Assembly: GCA_018806915.1 (NCBI GenBank)
Contig: JAGKQI010000080.1
Span: forward strand, 62,001-126,000
From: Phytophthora colocasiae
Taxonomy: Eukaryota; Oomycota; Peronosporomycetes; Peronosporales; Peronosporaceae
DNA: 64,000 bases
Direction: 5' to 3'
Under the pieces are notes generated by a model. That model was not told the origin of the DNA and made no database searches. It was given only the letters and a program-made list of their open reading frames with translations. This document shows positions 9,851 to 21,300 of this stretch, piece by piece. Made by a program: the position numbers and the translations under genes. Within the stretch, counting starts at the first letter, position 1. The number at the start of each line of letters is the position of its first letter.

Positions 9851-11029
9851 AGTCATCACCAGCAGCACGTCCGATGGCCGAAGCACGTCCATCACTAGCA
9901 CTTCGAAGTGCACGTTTGCCACGAGCAGATTGTCCACCAATCGGACGTTCAGTAGTTGCACGCCCACGTCTCGACGCACGAACACCACTAGCAGAACTCA
10001 CGCGCACGCGACGTTTTGTAACTATACAACAGGCATAACGACGTCACCAACACAGAACATCTCTATAATATAATTTCCGCTCACCTGGGCCAGTAACACC
10101 ACCCTCAGCATCTACTGCTGCTGATCCACGGCGCTTGGAAACTGCATATCACATAGCAGAACGTCAGCATCCTGCGTCCACCTCAGAACACGTCTTCCCT
10201 CACCTCGGACAGCGGCGTCAATAACAGCAACTCCTACACGATGCTCGTGAGCTACATACACAGCACGCAAATAACGTCAGCAACCACAGCATCCACACAG
10301 TCCACGTAGTTCTTTCTCACCTCTACCGACAGTACCAGCGTCCGCTGTGCCAGCATCGTCCCGATGTCCAACTCCTACAAAACACATAACAGCATCAGCC
10401 ATCGGAAGCACCACCTCCATAAAGTCCTCACACACCTTGCACAGCATCGATGAGGTGTAGTCCACCTACTTCTCGATGCTCACCACCTGCACCTTACGTA
10501 TGCACACAACATCAGCAATTAGTGCACCGTCGTCCAGTACACATTCATCACGCACCTTGGACGTTGGTATCAACGGCTACGCCGGTGTCTTGTTCTGCAC
10601 CACGACGCTGCTGTACTGCACCGCCACGCTCACCACCTGCGGTCACACACATACAACATTAGCGACCGGGCGTACTCTCCCCACTTACCGCCAGTCTATT
10701 CGCCTTGGCCGACAGCGGCAATGCTGACTGCTCGTGCAGCGCCATGAAGCCTCACGACGCCTCTGTGAGACTCGCCACCTACAACATACACAAACAGACA
10801 AAGGTCAGCAGCCAGCAGCTCTGTTGACACATGCGTCAGGTTATCGCATACCTTCAGCGGCGGCAGCACCATCAGCGCCTATGACGCCAGCGTGATCTTC
10901 TCCTGGGCGACCTCCTTCCGTACCACGCTCTGCCACTGCTTCTCGTAGCTCGTCACCTATAGAACATACACGAACAACGTCAAGTACACGTAGCACCGCA
11001 TCACACCATTCTTACTGACCTTGGACGGC
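9744..11029 (-). repeat. right arm of the 1.3-kb inverted repeat
   Basis: Reverse complement of 4090-5375, including the introns. It carries mini-exons 2-8 of the transposase gene and the start of its long exon. The shared TAG/GC-donor configuration of mini-exon 3 is present here too (around 10704), so that feature predates the duplication or was copied by conversion. Confidence 0.9.
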
Positions 11030-11343
11030 GGCAGTTGTTGTAGTAACGGCGTCAACTGGTGCTTCACGGTCATGGAGGTGTTGCATCAAGGCGTCTTCGC
11101 CGAGAAAGAAGTCGACCCCTTCCTCACCATTGCGACGCCCGTTGGGGACGACGTACTGGTATCTCGAGTCCAAGCTCCGGCCACTGTCCACCCATCTTTC
11201 AATAGCGCCGCCCACACATCACGAAACCGAACGCCCCATGCGGTGGACGTTTCGGTCGCAGTAAGCCGGCGTCGCTTGCTGACTTGCCCTGGTGGTGGAT
11301 CGCGTGCCTTCTTCTCTCCGGGTGTTTCTTCACTAAGCGTCAT

Positions 11344-12063
11344 GAATTCTCCAAAACGGAACGGGGAGGGAAATGACGGACGGTTGACACGCGTAGCTCA
11401 TCAGTATTACTTTTAACAGGTCGGATTTTGATAGTTCATTCGTTGTTTCGTAATTTATTTGCTATGTGTTATTGAAAAAATTAAATTTCAAGAAAAATTC
11501 ATTCTAGCATTTACAGGCATTTACTCCAGTTTGCTAGCTGTTTTTACAATAAGCTAATTGCGAACACGTAGATAATGATAAAGCCATACAGGACTGACAT
11601 TAGCAAGTGAAAAGTGTGTTTGTAGACGTAGTCGCTGCAAGCATGGCACCAGTGCTCATGCAAGACAACATCCAAGCATCATAGATGCCAAGCAGACGTT
11701 CAAAAAAGAGGCTCATGTTTGACGTAATTTTTGATTTGTTACCTGAAGCTGCCTCCCACCAACTTCTTTTTTATCCAATCAGAGTATCCTTCCAGATTTT
11801 TGTTTGGCTCCAGGATATCGGCCAATCAGATTGCCAACTCGAAAGGCGCATGATGTGCCCTTAGACGTTGATGGCGGCTGTATAAAAACGTCTCAGACGT
11901 CTTTTCGTTTAGACACTGTCTTTTGAGGCGTCAATACTGTCTTTTCGAGGTGTCTAAACTCTTTTTACGAGTGCCGTTCCAAAGGTATCCGTAAAAACAA
12001 ATCTTGATTTCATTATGCAATCCTTGGTCTATATAGTCCTCTATTAGGGCCATTGCTGCCAAA
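11344..12063. other. intergenic flank of the piggyBac gene and gypsy target region
   Basis: The 5' side of the transposase gene would lie in 11344-11480, which is AT-rich from 11417. GCGCATGATG at 11846-11855 mirrors the subterminal motif at 3482-3491. At 11885-11980 a motif around AGACGTCTTTTCG and GTCTTTTGAGGCGTC recurs imperfectly, resembling 31305-31380. No gene seen. Confidence 0.4.
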
Positions 12064-12067
12064 CGAC

Positions 12068-13964
12068 TGACACGTTGCTAATTACGATTTTTCGGGTGGA
12101 TATGGACGTTACGCTGTGATGTGATTGGACATATACTGGATTGTGGGAGAAAGGGAGATGTGGGACGAGGTTATGTCCCGTGTGACAATATGATGGGTCT
12201 GTGGAAGAAAACTGCTATATATATTAACCTTCACCTGTACTGCAAAGGGGCCCAAGAGATCAGAAGTGTTCCTCGGAAAAGTGCACAAACTCCGAGAGAC
12301 AACAACACTCAGTCTGATCACCGGACTTTCCCCGACGATGAGTGCCTAAAGGTTGGCAGAAAGTCTCTCAGAAGAACGTATCTCTGAGAGACCTCATCCC
12401 GTTGCCGTCCTGTGTGACGATGATGGTTCAAGGAATACAGTTATACCCGCAAGATACCAAGTATCGCGCACCGGACGTAGCGCACCCCGCGCATATCCCA
12501 ACTGGACTTCGTGCGTTGCAGCATACGTGCTCCGCACCCTGAAAACACTCATGGATTTCTGGTATCACGCATGGAAACTCTGATATCACACCATGAAGTC
12601 TGACGTACATGAGTCCGACGTACATGAAGTCCGACGTACATGAAGTCCGACGTACATGAGTCTGACGAACATGATTCTGGTGAACAAGTCTGATGTGTCC
12701 GGCTTATACAAGCAATATTCCAGACATTTACCAATTTCCGATGAACAGACTCCGACGTACAAGACTCCGATGAACAGACCCAAGTGTCACGACTCTGGTA
12801 TTTATGACTCTGATGTACATGATTCCGGAGTACATGGTTCCGATGAACATGTCTCCGACGCACATGATTCGAGACCCTGATGAACAGGATACCAGACTCT
12901 GACACTCTGAAGTCCACCCCATACTGAAGCCAAGTGTACCCAACACGTCCTCACGCAATCAAGTGAAACGCAACCCGCTCATCCCTGTAATGACATCATT
13001 AAGTGTCGACTCGACAAGATCGGCAGCATCGACCACCATAGTGAGCCCAAGTGAAAGTTCCTGAGTTATACTGAGACCAAGTTTATATGAGAATATGGAA
13101 GACAGAAGACAGAGAGATACGAGATAGATAACCAGAGTTCAATTTTCCCTGTTGTAACGAGTTCGATTTGCTTTGTTATAACGTGGTCGTCTGCCTGCTG
13201 CTTCCCGTGAGTACTAGGCCACGACAAAGCTTTGAGTCGTGTGATCTCTCACCTATCAAGCCCCTTTAGGTGGAGATCAGCGTAACGTAGAGACCTGAGA
13301 GGACCCACCTATTCCATTTACTAGTTGGGTCGTTTGTCTTGTCTCTAGCGGTAGCCCATTTCATATTGTACGTTTGGACAGGTTTTGGGAGCTAGACAGT
13401 CGCTCTCAAGACGCTCGGTAGACTGTTATATAACTGATAGTGTATTGGTTTATTTTCCCTCTATATATTAGAGGGTGGTGCGCGAAAGTTACGGGATTAC
13501 CAGACAGACCAGGTGTCTGGTGAACATTTCCCTAGTTGACCTGGAGAACTAGCCCACTGCTCAAGGGCCAGGAAGAATAAGAGCAGCTACATATTTGTAT
13601 ATCGGAACTCTATATTGCGGTTATCTCGGAAGTCTAGTGACAGGACTTCCCTTTGTATTAATTTCTCTTTTGACTTCAGAAATCCCTGGTGTACACAAGT
13701 GTTCACCGGAAAACGTTCGACTCTCAAGCGCTCCCGTGAGGACCAGAAGGACATCCGACGGTCTACGCAAGGAACCCTCACTCTCAGCAACACTCTCACG
13801 ACCCCGGCGAGGGTCTCATTACCAAGACAACGAACCTACGAGGACAGCACAAGGTAACACACGCCCACCTTGCTGTGCGACTCTGGTATCACTACCGGTA
13901 GTCACACTTCCAGGTTCACTGTACGCCCCTGCACCGCGGTAAAAGTTGCACCGACTTCGCGACA
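12068..13964 (+). repeat. gypsy 5' LTR
   Basis: Starts TGACACGTTG, ends CGCGACA; the partner is 27706-29614. A tandem array of about 17-bp units (AGTCCGACGTACATGA) lies at 12591-12680, followed by degenerate copies to about 12900. The pair is nearly identical except for a replaced block at about 13141-13212 and one repeat unit fewer here. Confidence 0.93.
12591..12900. repeat. short tandem GTACATGA-type repeats in the LTR
   Basis: Four close copies of a unit AGTC(C/T)GACGTACATGA occur at 12591-12660, then looser versions containing TCTGGTGAACA, TCCGATGAACA and TCTGATGTACATGA. The 3' LTR has five close copies. Related words occur inside gag, pol and the antisense ORF. Confidence 0.8.
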
Positions 13965-13985
13965 ACTGGCGCGCGTGCCCGGATC
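13965..13985 (+). other. putative primer-binding site
   Basis: Two bases after the LTR the sequence TGGCGCGCGTGCCCGGA begins. Starting with TGG next to an LTR is expected for a site complementary to a tRNA 3' end (CCA). I cannot name the tRNA from the sequence alone. Confidence 0.55.
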
Positions 13986-14055
13986 TTGGTATCGTGATAT
14001 CACCGGATCTAAGAGAGTTTGAGAAGAGGGTTTCTGTCAAGCGTCTATATTCAAG

Positions 14056-17000
14056 ATGGCTTCACATGGAACTACGAGAGGAGGACGTCGGGGACACGGT
14101 GGTCGCAGTATGGCGACACGTCAGTCGAAGCGTCTTCAAGGTCTTCCGCCTGACGAACAACCCGACTTGGATGCTGTTCAGAAGGCGGCACGCGAGAAGA
14201 GGAAGGCTGCACGTGAAAAGGAAGCGGTCGAGAAGGTGAACGTCACGGAACCGGCGGTCGAAGACCAGCCTGCTGCGGAACCTGAAGCCCGAGAGACACC
14301 CGATGTGTCTGGCGAACAAGGTTCTGAGGAAGGTCCGTCCGAAGCTGAAGCTTCTGGTGACGAGGTGGCCACTGCCCGTGAGGGTGGTGATGAGGCGTCT
14401 GAGGGAGGCGCCGACGTGGTTGAGTCCCCGGAGGTCATTGACTTGTGTTCTGAGTCGACGGCTTCTGGGAAGTCCGTGGGGGAAGTGAAGACGGAACCCG
14501 GACTGGTTGATGAACGTGTCTCGAAGACTTCAAAGTCCGAAGACACTCCGATGTCTGACGACATGCCGATGAAGTCCGAAGATTCTCTGAAGACACCGTC
14601 TGATGAGTCTGGGAGGGCTGATTCGCTGGATGGAGAACGTGCCTTGAAGTACGTACGCCGTGAGTTCCGCCGCTGGGGACATGGACGCTGGAAGAATTGT
14701 TCCGCCGAACGTCGAATACGCCTGGCGAACAGCGAAGCCTGACGCAAATGTCTTTCAGAAGGCTGCGGCAGCGACGGGCGACTACATCAAGTGGCGGTGT
14801 TCTTCAGTATTTCCGGAAGACATGTGGATATCGGAGTTCTGCTTGAGGCGCCATAGTTTTGGCCGAATCCAAGACTTGTCATACGTCGAGATCTCGATGA
14901 ATACTCTGACGGCACCTGAATGCGTCGCTGTCCTTCAGACGATGCTGTATGAAGCAGGATTTGCGTTCCAGAACCTGCTACCGAGGTGGTCTCAGACCCA
15001 AGCGTCTGCTATCTTCGAACCTCAAGTGCGCAGTGTGGCGACGGAGCTTCAGAGCCGACTTGCTGAAGAACTGGTTGAGTGGGCCACGGTGACCGCCAGG
15101 TCACAGGTCAATCGACTCCCAGAAGACACAAAAGCAGGCAACGAAGCACGTCAAGGCGAAGCTGATGGTATATTACACGATGAGGAGGCTGACCTACAAG
15201 GACGACAGCTGATCATGAGACTCCGGGTGACCGGACTCAGAGTCACACATAGTTCTGACGGGTCCAGCAGTGGAGAACCGCCGCATTCCAAGCGCCTGCA
15301 GCATGGTCCGCCGCGCCCGCAAGTCTCGTCGACATCATCTGCACTGTCGACGCCGTCGCTGAGTTCGCTGCCAGTGTACGAGAGTCACTCTGATAGCACT
15401 CGTTTGGAGTCTGGTGTACCAATGTCTGAAGATCGAGGTAGCTCTCTGACGACTGATGCGCTTGTGCCAAGTGTCATTGGGACCTCGCGTACGTCTGACG
15501 ACCACTCGTCGGGACTCCAGACCTCTCGTGGAAGTTCCACAGACTCGTCGCTGATGTCCATGAGTCGAGGGGCGTCTGCACATATGCCGTTGTCCGTCGG
15601 AAGTCTGGCGATGATTGCCCAAGGTGCTGAAGCCGGAGGAATGCTCGCCGGAGAGTCTATGGGAATCCACGTGACACGAACACTGATGCCGGTGAAGTCG
15701 GAGCCTGAAGACTTCGAGATGTTGAAAGAGAAGCCGGAGTTTCCAGAAGTGAAGTCCGAGAGACAGTTGTCTACCAGAGATTCTGTTCACCGGACGCCAG
15801 AAGCTCCATCATCGTCCGTCTCGAGTCGTGGGAGAAGCCACCAGAGCAGGCACCAGAGTCTGAAGAGCGAGGATCACCAGAAAGTGTCTTCCAGACGCCT
15901 GAGTTCCGTTGCGTCAAGCCACACACGAAGTTCCCAGAGATCAGGCCCAGCGCAGATCGAACTGAACGCTATGCGGCAGCAACAGGAATGGCAGCGTCGA
16001 ATGGAACAGGAGCAGAAGGAATTTCTGGCCAGAGAACGTCTGGAATCCATGGAGCGTGAACGTCGACGTGAACAACGGGAACTTGATACGCGCCAGCAGA
16101 TCCAGACACTTACCGACCGACTACTTGAGTCTGAGAGCGCCAGACTGGAAGCCCAGAGACGCGTGGATGACTTGGAAGAGCGTCGGCGTCAAGCGTCAGA
16201 GTCCAAGCTCAAGTACCATTCGAAGTCGTCTGAGAAACAGGTGTCCGACGAACAAGTTTCTGGTGAACAGTTTTCCGATGTACAGCGTCTGGAGACCGAG
16301 TTTGCAGATCGCTGGAAACAACGGGAAGCCGAGGCCGAAGCCGAACGTGCGCGTTGGGCAGACGAGCTGAAACGTGACTGGATTTCGCAAATGGAGACCT
16401 TACGACAGCGGGTGCACGACGTGGAGTCGGAGCGCGACAGGGAGCGGGAAAGTTCCCAGAACATGCAGCGTTTCCAGGCCGCAGAATTGAGGAACCGTCG
16501 TGCAACATTGTCCCAAGTTCAAGGGGTCGCCCACCCTGAAGTAGCAACTTCAAGTCGGATCTCCAGTGAACATGACCCTAAACCGGCAACCGGATTTCTG
16601 GTGAACAGTCGGGATACGGGAGATTGCACACCTGGGGTTAGGAGATCAGAAGGAGTCGCCAGCAGGGGTAGGGTTACACCCATTAAAACGACGGAGGCCT
16701 TCCATACGCCTCTTCCCCTACGGAGAACGACCGACACCAAGCGCGCGAAGGCTGGAAGGCATGGCGCGGCCACCGCGGCCGCTACGACGACCCAGACGGC
16801 TCAAGCGGCTCCCCTGACCGAGATCAAGACTGAAGGAAGGCGCCCAGCGACTCCCAGGCGCGAAGGACACCGGAAACCAAGCGAAAGACGCTCTGAAGAT
16901 GGCCGGGACGCTCCTCGAAGGCCCGGAAAACGCAGGAATGACCCAGACCCGGGTGGAAGCTCAAGTGACTCAAGCTCGGACTCAAGTGATTCGTCTTCTG

Positions 17001-18268
17001 ATGACTTGGATCCTCCGGAGGTTGTAAACCTGACTTCTGCGTCCCAGGGACAAGCTGGAGCGACCCTGTTGACTATGAGGCCCTTCATAAACTCAAGTAT
17101 CATCGGAGAATTTGATCCCCGGGCGACATTACGGGAGCGTGTTCACTGGTGGGAGCGCTTCGTGAACATGGCATCTCAGGGAGCGTGGACGAACAAGACC
17201 CGCATACAGGAACTCAAGCTGAAGCTCCCAGTGACTGCCAGAGATTGGTTTAACCAGCTTCCGAAGAGCGTTTCCCGTGACTGGAAAGAATTATCATCGG
17301 AGTTTCGCAGGCGCTATTGCAAGGCCCGGTCATCATACTCCGAGAGATATTTCACGATGGAAATGAAGAGTTTCGAGACTCCGTTGGACTTCTTCTATCG
17401 CCTGAACTCAGCCGCCGGAAAAGCTGAGGTAGACTTCAGAAAATCCTCCAGACGTCTGGAGAAACACGTTCTGAGGTACATCACCAAGCTGAAGGACGAG
17501 CGTCTGAAGATCGCGTTACAAGGCCGGAAGTTCAGGAGTATCTCGGACTTGGAATATGCTCTGCAACAGGACGAAGATGTCTGGCGAACGGCTGATCAGG
17601 AAACTACGACCACCAGACATCGGGATTTCCGAGCGGACAATCTCCCACGTGGACAGTTTAAGCCGAAGCGCATGGGGAAGACTTACGTCGCCCGAGAAGC
17701 AGACCCGGATGCCTCTGACGATGTCGATGCGGGTACCAGAACTCAAGAAAAGGATGCCAGAGCTTCGTCGTCAGAGCACGATCGCGATATGTCTGGTGTA
17801 CAATCTTCGTCTGGTGTACAATCTGCCTCTCAGGCACCTGGCGGTGCTGATTGGACTCAGACTCTGACAAACGAAGTTTATCGGGTCATGGACAACATGG
17901 GATGGCGACCGCCGCCCCAGTCTCCCCGAGGATCGTCAGGTCAAGACTTCCAGCAGACACGGCGCGATAACCCTGACTACTGGAACAAGTTCTGCGAAAA
18001 GTGTCGTCACTCAGGCCATTCAGAAGAAAACTGCTGGAGAGACATTGTCTGTGACAGATGTCAGGAGAAAAGTCACCCGAGCAGGATGTGCCGAGTACCG
18101 CCGTGTGAGGTTTGCGGAAAGGTGCACTCTGGAAGACCATGCGAAGACATCAAGACTCTGGAATCCCTCAAGAAACTAGCCCGTCAAGGTACACTGAAGG
18201 ACCTGCCGGATCACCTACTGGAGAGACTCCTGGGTGACGAGGCTGACTCTGGGAAACAGTTAAACTAG
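14056..18268 (+). pseudogene. gypsy gag in two overlapping frames
   Basis: The first frame (14056-14742, 228 residues) starts MASHGTTRGG and is acidic and Ser/Glu-rich. The second (open from 14660 to 18268) is shifted by +1 and overlaps it by 83 bases. It carries Ser-rich segments, a long charged coiled-coil-like region around 15960-16480, a retrotransposon gag domain (about 17090-17590, with WFNQLP and FRRRYCK), and three zinc knuckles at 17995-18150: two perfect C-x2-C-x4-H-x4-C and a third C-x2-C-x3-H-x4-C. Gag forms the particle and binds RNA. The frame change could be programmed, but given the damage in pol an indel near 14700 is more likely. The words VSGEQ and SDEQ recur in it. Confidence 0.8.
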
Positions 18269-18333
18269 CAAGCCCGTCGGATGGGGATCCGAAACGCGCC
18301 GGGCAAGGCATACCCCCAGAGTTATGTGTTCTA

Positions 18334-21300
18334 GTGTACGTAGGACCGGAGCTGAAAACAACCCAACCTAAAAATCAACATTGCATGACCGCTTTAGCTC
18401 AAGAATCAGCCATGTCTTCAGAAATTCCGCGTCTGAGAGACAGTTCATCGGACTTTCCGAGAGACTGTTCACCGGACTTTCCGAGAGACAACGAACCGCC
18501 TCCGGACGACACAATCCAGTTTCGTCTGAAAGACGGGGAATGTTATGGCTGGTGGGAGGATCACTACCCTGATCCTGCAAAGCGTGATGTGGTCATGGTG
18601 CATGGCGCTGTCAATGATCATCGGACCAAGATTCTCCTGGACACCGGTGCGACTATCAACATCCTGAGTTACGACTTTGCGCGTAAGCTCGGACTCAGGC
18701 TTAAGTCACACAAACAAACAAGGGTGTCTGGGATGGGAGGTGTTCCGACGTACATTGGTGCCAGTGCTGAGATCAAACTGACTCTTGGACCGAGAGTAGT
18801 TTACATTGTTGATGTCTGGGTTGCGAATATCGGCGAAGGTATAAACGTGCTATTGGGAATGGGATTCATGTTCGCTGCTGGTCTGAGGATCAGCGTCCGT
18901 GAGGGATTGGTATCTATGCCAGACGAAGTTGTGGTGATGATGTGCAGCTGGGAGCCCGGTGATCATATCGGCAGGAACAGGTCCATCAGACCAAGTGAAG
19001 CTGTACTTCTGAGACCTGGTGAAGAATTTGTTGTTCGCATTGATTATGGTCCGACGAACCCGCAACGAGAAGTCGTGTGGGCAGGACGTGGAGACCGTTG
19101 GGTGACTCAGCTGATTTATGCAGCCCGGTCATGGCCTGTGGCGGTGCGCGTGGTGAACATTTCGGACAAGAATACGTGGGTGAATGAATTCTCTGACATT
19201 GCAAGGATTGTGGAGTATGGATTTTTCCCACGACATGGTCGCTTTGTACGGCCAGGCTCTGCAGCCTACCGCGACTGGGAAGTTTTGATTCTGGAGAACA
19301 CTCCGTCACCAGAGACGAAGAGACGCCTGAAGGCCGAAGCTGACTTGGAGGATTTGATACCTCAACCTCCGTGTGTGGATCACCCGGTATACCCGTGGCC
19401 AACTGAGATTTTACAGCGCCCGAGGCTGGACAATGCTCGAGTACAGTTCGTGAGGCCTGATTCGGTCCCACGAACAAAACGAGTTCGTTTCGCTTTGGAT
19501 GTGGCTACGCAGACAGATGACTGGGTGAGTGCCGGAAGAGAGGAGACCCGAGATACCGCTGTGGACACCGGAGATCTGGGATTGTCATCAGAGAAAATGA
19601 CTCCGAAAGACTCTGGAACCACGTTTGAAATTCCGAGTAACATGGTCGAGGATGAAGTCACTCTGAGTGTTTCTGGTGAACTGTTCATGGGAAATGAGGA
19701 GCCGACAGACTGTTCATGGGACATCCCAATCCGGTGTATGCCAGGCACCCCTGTGGAAAAGCTTCGAGCTGAGTACGAGCGGTGCATGCGAGTCACGAAT
19801 GAGGAATTGGATCTGGAACCCGGTGTCTACATACGGGAAGGAACAGACCTACTATCTCAATTACGTGACCAACTGGTTATGCTACCTGAATTGGAAGATT
19901 TGACCCCCGAATGTGACATCGACAAGGCTGACGTCGGAGTACCCGGGAGAACAACGCCGGGGATGGAGAAGAAACTCAGGGACATTCTGAAGTATCATCG
20001 GAAAATCTTTCTGGGAGACGGCAACGCCGCACCTGCCCCGGCAAGGGGCGTGGTCTGTGACTTGGACGTGGGAGACGCTAAACCTGTTGCCCAACGTCCG
20101 AGGTCCGTTGCCCCTCACCTGATGATCAAGGTGTACAAACTTCTGAAGAAACTCCTGGAGACCGGACTCATCGAGTACTCAACTTCGCCTTGGGCATCAC
20201 CAATTGTGATTGTCCTCAAGAAGAATGGTGTGGACATACGCATGTGTATCGATTATCGAGTGGTGAATGGTTTTATCCAGTTGTCGCGTTATCCGTTGCC
20301 CCTGATAGACGATCTGCTGATTGGTTTTGAGGCAGCACTGTGGTTTATGAGTCTGGATATGGCGAGTGGTTTTTGGGCTATTCGAATGACGGAGCGTGCA
20401 AGGCTGATCTCAGCGTTTATCTGCCCATTTGGACACTTCCAGTGGGTAAGAATGCCCTTTGGTCTGAAGAACGCGCCCCTGGTATACCAGGCGATGTTGG
20501 ATAACTGCCTGTGGGGGTTTGTGCGACTGTCACCTGAAGAAGAAGCCGACGTTGATCCCGACGTGCTGGAATTCCTGAAGTTAGAACCCCAGAACTCTGA
20601 CGTACATGGTCTGATGTCCGGTGAACAACTTCAGAACTCTGATGAACACACGCCAGAGTTTCCGGTGCTCACCGACCAAATGACTGTCTTTCAGAGGAAC
20701 ATCCCAGTCCCGTCCTTCATGGGACCGGTGCTCGGTCGAAGTTCCTACATTGACGACATTGCTCAGGGGCGCCCACCTGGGATCAACTTTGTGAAGACTT
20801 GAACGCCTTGCTTTTCAGACTCAGATACTGAAATATTTCTGTGAGCTTGCCCAAGAGCGAGTTCGGGAAGCTGACGATTCCTTATCTGTCGCATGAGATC
20901 AGTGCTGAAGGGCTGAGAGCCACGCCGAAGATCGTCAAGGGAGTGGAAGAATTGCCGTTCCCGTCGACACTCAAGGGAGTACAGAGTTTCATGGGAAGTC
21001 TGAAGTACTATAACAAGTTTATTGAAGACTTACCGGTGATCGCTGCTGTGCTCTACGAGTTGTCTGATGAACAGATTCGCGCTGGTCGAGATTTGGCTCG
21101 AGCTAAGGAAGCCTTCGAGATTCTGAAGCGCAAGATTGTCTCGACACCGCTCCTCAGACACCCAGATCGCACCAGACCTTTCGTTATTATACCTCATGCG
21201 AACCCGTGGGCTGCTTCAGCCGTCTTGGGACAGGAGTACGATGGAGTGATACACCCCGTACGGTTCACTGGACGTGTGCTGAATGAGGCAGAACTCCGGT

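Larger units (their letters stand above)
6540..11343 (-). pseudogene. piggyBac-type (DDE_Tnp_1_7) transposase with mini-exon linker, nine exons, broken
   Basis: Exon 1 (11343-11020) starts MTLSEETPGEK and encodes an N-terminal module around LLKDGWT and DSRYQYVVPNG, typical of oomycete piggyBac proteins; the two parts lie in different frames, so a one-base slip occurs near 11180. Seven mini-exons mirror those of the DOT1 gene (10956-10852 down to 10141-10085). The long last exon runs from 10021 to 6540: Arg/Gly-rich repeats, then a transposase with DDD residues in NVALDEASV, VNMDNYYTS and MQGVDRLDQ, and a C-terminal Cys/His-rich domain (CIVCRWEG, CYSHDVCLC). A TAA at 7683-7685 interrupts the catalytic domain in frame, between the first and second Asp; everything else downstream is open. 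The length (well over 1,100 residues) exceeds ordinary piggyBac transposases because of the linker and repeats. Confidence 0.82.

Noticed and set aside
9177..10073. Plus-strand frame of 298 codons, Thr/Ser-rich
   Set aside because: It is the complement of the Arg/Gly-rich exon of the piggyBac gene; repetitive GC-rich coding sequence stays open in several frames.
11413..11416. TTAA as right boundary of the DOT1/piggyBac composite
   Set aside because: The adjoining sequence does not match the CCCTTTTGCGG end at 3461, so the boundary is not supported.
12591..12690. CRISPR-like array
   Set aside because: Units are short, adjacent and without unique spacers, in a eukaryotic LTR.
12549..12958. 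Frames in the gypsy LTR with Ser/His-rich repeats
   Set aside because: They arise from the short tandem GTACATGA units and recur in the other LTR; no sign of a protein.
14178..14747. Minus-strand Ser-rich frame opposite the first gag frame
   Set aside because: The plus-strand frame has the expected gag position, start and composition; the antisense frame is its shadow.
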